Origin: a virus | Reading direction: 5' to 3' (one strand) | IMG/VR virus record: IMGVR_UViG_3300037189_008850 | Location: 1-20,456 of that record | Length of the DNA: 20,456 nt | Shown: one piece after another, positions 17,322 through 20,456 of the stretch | Position numbering within the stretch: position 1 is the stretch's first letter | How the letters are laid out: each line of letters opens with the position of its first letter | Notes under the pieces: model-generated | What the model saw: only the letters and a program-made list of their open reading frames with translations | What the model was told of the DNA's origin: nothing | Databases searched by the model: none | Position numbers and translations under genes: made by a program

Positions 17322-20300
17322 ATGAGCAACTATACAATAGAAGTTATTGAACAGTCTAATAGCCTAGATGTGGTAGAAGGTACTAGTGTTGCATTAGAAA
17401 TTATTTCTTCTGACAATTTTATTACATTTGATACGCCTAGCGGTTATCCATTAGATGCAACTAGCGGAATTCTTCCAGTTAATAGAATGGCGTCTGGATA
17501 TCCACTTTCGTATATTCCACAATCTAATACTCTGGTTTATGTTAGTGGCGATCAAATAATCAGCGGCGTTAAGTATTTTGCTGATAGTATTGTATCATCC
17601 GGTTCGTTTTCTCTAAAATCTCAACCAACTGCTTCTGGTGCAACACATTTTCCTGTTTTTATTAATGATCCATCAAGTTTACCACGACTTGTTTACACCA
17701 GAACTGCAAACGAAATTAAGTCTGATCTTGGTATTAGTAATGTACAAAACTTAGCACTATCTGGAATTAACTTTACTGCGGGAAGTGGTATTGTTGGTGG
17801 CGGTAATTTATCTAGTCATAGAAGTTTTGATATTGGTCAAGGTGATGGAATATCCGTAGGTGCTGATAGCATTTCTGTCGATTCAACCGTAATAAGATCA
17901 ACTAACATAGATCAAATAGTAAGTGGTGTTAAAACATTCTCAACAAGCGGCGTAGTTTTAACGTCGCCAACCGGATCGTTTAAGAAAGACTTAGTACTTA
18001 GAGGCGTTGCTGGATCATCATCAAATAATAATATTGTAGTAACCCCCGTTTCTACTCTTGTTGGTAATAGAATTTATTCTCTACCAGACGTTGGTGCTGA
18101 TGCCGACTTTGTTATGACTGCTGGTGGTCAAACTATAACCGGCCCCAAAGCATTTACAAACTCACTAATTTTTAATAGTGGATCATTTCAGTCTCTTAAA
18201 GTCGGAATTACTGATGTTTCAATAAGCGGACATACTCACACTTCTAGTAATATAACTAATTTTGCTTCTAGCGTAAGTGGATTACTTCCAGTAACAAATT
18301 TACTACCTAGTGGCGGAATAGGTATAACTCAAAGCGGAACAATTTTTACAATATCAACAACTGGAACATTTGGATTAACTCAAAGTCAGGTTGATGATAG
18401 AGTAAATACAATAGTGAGTGGAGTTTACGCCCCTCTTAATAGTCCAACTTTTACTGGTACAATTAGTGGTATTAGTAAAAGCATGGTTGGTTTAAGTAAT
18501 GTTGATAACACAAATGATGTTAATAAACCAGTAAGTACAGCACAAGCAACAGCAAATAGTGGAGTTCAAGCGTTCTCTATTCAGCGAAGTAATCATACTG
18601 GTACTCAAACATCGTCTACTATTAGTGATTTCAATACTAGTGTTAGCGGCTTAGTTAATGGAATATATGCCCCTTTAAGTAGTCCTAGTTTTGCTGGAGT
18701 TCCGACGGCCCCAACAGCAAGTAGCGGTACAAATACTACTCAAATTGCTAGTACAGCATTCGTTAGAACAGAAATAAGTAATCTAATTTCTGCTGCACCA
18801 TCAGCATTGGATACTTTGAATGAATTATCGGCAGCACTAGGCAATGATCCTAATTTTGCAACTACTATTACTAACAACTTGGCAAGTAAGGCAAACTTAA
18901 GCGGGGCTACATTCACTGGAAGTGTTAGCGGCCCAAGCGGAAACTTTACTTCGTTAAAAGTTAATAACGTAGATGTTAGTTCTGTTGGTCATACCCATAT
19001 ATCATCAAACATAACAGATTTTAACAGCAGTGTGAGTGGATTACTTCCTGTAAGAAATGTTCTTGGTTCTGGATTTATTAGTGTTTCTGCTGTAAGTGGA
19101 AATTTTACAGTATCAACAACAGGACTTCAGCCTAGTGGAAACTATAGCGTTGTTGGTCACTCTCATACTTCTAACGACATTACTAATTTTAACAGTAGCG
19201 TTAGTGGACTATTAACTCCCTATCAATTAGTTTTGACTAATCCAGTTACTGGCGTTGGGTCTAGTGGATACTTAAGTAGATGGACTAGTAGTAGCAATAT
19301 TAGTAGTGGAATTATTTTTGATAATGGAACTAATGTTGGTATTGGAACAACCACACCAACAGCCCAATTACAAGTTGTTGGAACAGGTTTATTTACTAAT
19401 ATTGATATCAATGGTTCAGTACTTGCTGGATCAGCCGCACTTACTGTAAATGGTGGAATTTTAACCCAAGGAGCATTTGTACGTAGTTCTTCATTTACTA
19501 TATATGGAGACAATACTACACAAATTTATAAACCAGATGCTTCTACTCTTGGATATGCTGTTTCTTCTACCGGATTAAAGCATTCATTTGGTTATAATAA
19601 TGCTGGTACACACACTCCTTGGGCAGTTATAACATCTAGCGGAGTGGGTATCGGCACTACAACTCCAAGCGGCCAAATTCATGTTGTTGGAACGGGAATA
19701 TTTAGTAGTGGTATTTTAGCGGGTTCTGGATCACAAACTTCTCCATCTTATTCATTCTTAGGAAATACAAATACAGGATTCTATAATCCTGCAACTAATG
19801 CTCTTAGTCTAACAACTAGCGGTGTTAATAGGTTGTATATTGATCCTATTGGAAGTGTTGGTATTGGCGGTTCTCCACAAGCAGGATTTAAGTTAGATGT
19901 TATAGGAGGAGATTCAATTTTTAGGGGAGCAGTTAGTTCAAATAGTTACTTTTATGGTTATTCAATAGACTACTCGGTTGTACGATATCAGTTTAGTAAT
20001 TCTCTTGCTGGTGGTGGTGCTAATCGTAGTTTTGCTTGTATTGGAGGGGGAACATTTGGTGTTGGGTTTACTGCTCCTAGCGGCAGAGTTGCTATTAGTG
20101 GTGGAGTTGCTATAGGGTCAAACTTTAATTTCACTCCCCCAACAGATGGTTTAATTGTACAGGGTAATATTGGAATAGGAACAACAACCCCGAGCGGTCA
20201 GTTGCACGTTGTAGGTACTGGTATCTTTTCTTCTGGCCTTAGTGTTGGTTCAACTACTAATCCACGGACTGTCTATATTAGTGGAGCAATACCACTACAA

Positions 20301-20456
20301 GGTGAATTACTAAGACTTCAAAACGGTTCATCTGCAAACAATACTTACCTTGATGTAGGAGTTGGTACTGCGGGCAACTTTGATGATCACATTATTTTCT
20401 ATAGGGGTACTGGAACTGGTGCAAATACAAGAATTTTTGGTATAGATAGCAGCAAT
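17322..20456 (+). CDS. Tail fibre protein, 3' end outside the window
   Basis: An open frame of 1045 codons that reaches the window edge without a stop. ATG 17322 follows GGAG. The product is rich in Ser, Gly, Thr, Asn and Val, with repeats. HTHTSSNITNF...SVSGLL-like units start near residues 304, 557 and 613 (a diverged one near 425). A conserved fibre motif MVGLSNVDNTNDVNKPVSTA starts at 388, and an IASTAFVRTEI motif lies near 475. GIGTTTP units lie near residues 673, 776 and 951, each followed by (Q/H)VVGTG. These are typical of trimeric, elongated host-binding fibres. The receptor-binding and any chaperone domain would lie beyond the window. Confidence 0.9.
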   Translation, partial: MSNYTIEVIEQSNSLDVVEGTSVALEIISSDNFITFDTPSGYPLDATSGILPVNRMASGYPLSYIPQSNTLVYVSGDQIISGVKYFADSIVSSGSFSLKSQPTASGATHFPVFINDPSSLPRLVYTRTANEIKSDLGISNVQNLALSGINFTAGSGIVGGGNLSSHRSFDIGQGDGISVGADSISVDSTVIRSTNIDQIVSGVKTFSTSGVVLTSPTGSFKKDLVLRGVAGSSSNNNIVVTPVSTLVGNRIYSLPDVGADADFVMTAGGQTITGPKAFTNSLIFNSGSFQSLKVGITDVSISGHTHTSSNITNFASSVSGLLPVTNLLPSGGIGITQSGTIFTISTTGTFGLTQSQVDDRVNTIVSGVYAPLNSPTFTGTISGISKSMVGLSNVDNTNDVNKPVSTAQATANSGVQAFSIQRSNHTGTQTSSTISDFNTSVSGLVNGIYAPLSSPSFAGVPTAPTASSGTNTTQIASTAFVRTEISNLISAAPSALDTLNELSAALGNDPNFATTITNNLASKANLSGATFTGSVSGPSGNFTSLKVNNVDVSSVGHTHISSNITDFNSSVSGLLPVRNVLGSGFISVSAVSGNFTVSTTGLQPSGNYSVVGHSHTSNDITNFNSSVSGLLTPYQLVLTNPVTGVGSSGYLSRWTSSSNISSGIIFDNGTNVGIGTTTPTAQLQVVGTGLFTNIDINGSVLAGSAALTVNGGILTQGAFVRSSSFTIYGDNTTQIYKPDASTLGYAVSSTGLKHSFGYNNAGTHTPWAVITSSGVGIGTTTPSGQIHVVGTGIFSSGILAGSGSQTSPSYSFLGNTNTGFYNPATNALSLTTSGVNRLYIDPIGSVGIGGSPQAGFKLDVIGGDSIFRGAVSSNSYFYGYSIDYSVVRYQFSNSLAGGGANRSFACIGGGTFGVGFTAPSGRVAISGGVAIGSNFNFTPPTDGLIVQGNIGIGTTTPSGQLHVVGTGIFSSGLSVGSTTNPRTVYISGAIPLQGELLRLQNGSSANNTYLDVGVGTAGNFDDHIIFYRGTGTGANTRIFGIDSSN

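Noticed and set aside
19223-19513. Minus-strand open frame inside the fibre gene
   Set aside because: It is antisense to the continuous fibre frame. The Pro/Leu-rich translation is a by-product of Gly/Ser/Asn-rich fibre codons.

Overview
This window is part of a tailed double-stranded DNA bacteriophage genome (Caudoviricetes). The evidence is a large terminase with both ATPase and nuclease motifs, followed by a portal-like protein and a very long, repetitive, Gly/Ser/Thr-rich tail fibre that runs off the right edge. A phage tRNA cluster, HNH endonucleases and dense blocks of tiny genes fit the same picture. No integrase, rRNA, insertion sequence or CRISPR array is visible. The host cannot be named from this sequence. 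Promoters match the bacterial sigma-70 consensus and ribosome-binding sites are AAGGAG-like, so the host uses an ordinary bacterial expression system.

Left part (1-1430): a minus-strand tRNA cluster holds tRNA-Thr(UGU), an aberrant tRNA-like element, an initiator-like tRNA(CAU) and an odd tRNA-Lys(UUU). Two tiny acidic ORFs are interleaved with it. A plus-strand HNH endonuclease gene sits among the tRNAs in the opposite orientation, as homing endonucleases often do.

Middle (1438-6740): about twenty very short minus-strand genes (roughly 40-130 codons), mostly unrecognisable and several hyperacidic, lie in small transcription units. Most units have their own near-consensus promoter (TTGACA or TTGCAT, 16-17 bp, TATAAT/TAGAAT). 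This is the layout of phage early, host-takeover genes. The units are separated by a family of intergenic repeats: a 17-bp iteron, TTAAACAG, TCGATACGATCA and a 25-bp dyad, at fixed spacing. The richest copy lies in a 411-bp gene-free region (4595-5005). That region also carries three 15-bp GTAGCATTTTGCWAC elements and three 17-bp iterons at an exact 28-bp period, so it looks like a replication origin or regulatory hub.

Right (7122-20456): after a divergent control region the coding strand switches to plus, and 14 genes follow almost without gaps, many with ATGA-type overlaps. The order is a small acidic protein, a protein with a fibre-like C-terminal motif, a sigma-70 region 2 (T4 gp55-like) factor, an HTH/coiled-coil protein (small-terminase candidate), a glycosyltransferase-like protein, GDP-mannose 4,6-dehydratase, a hypothetical, HNH, an ERCC4 nuclease, a ClpP-like protease, TerL, portal, a beta-sandwich-like protein and the tail fibre. 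This appears to be the late packaging and virion operon, with a late sigma factor at its head and a sugar-modification pair inside it. The major capsid and tail-tube genes are not in the window and presumably lie further right.
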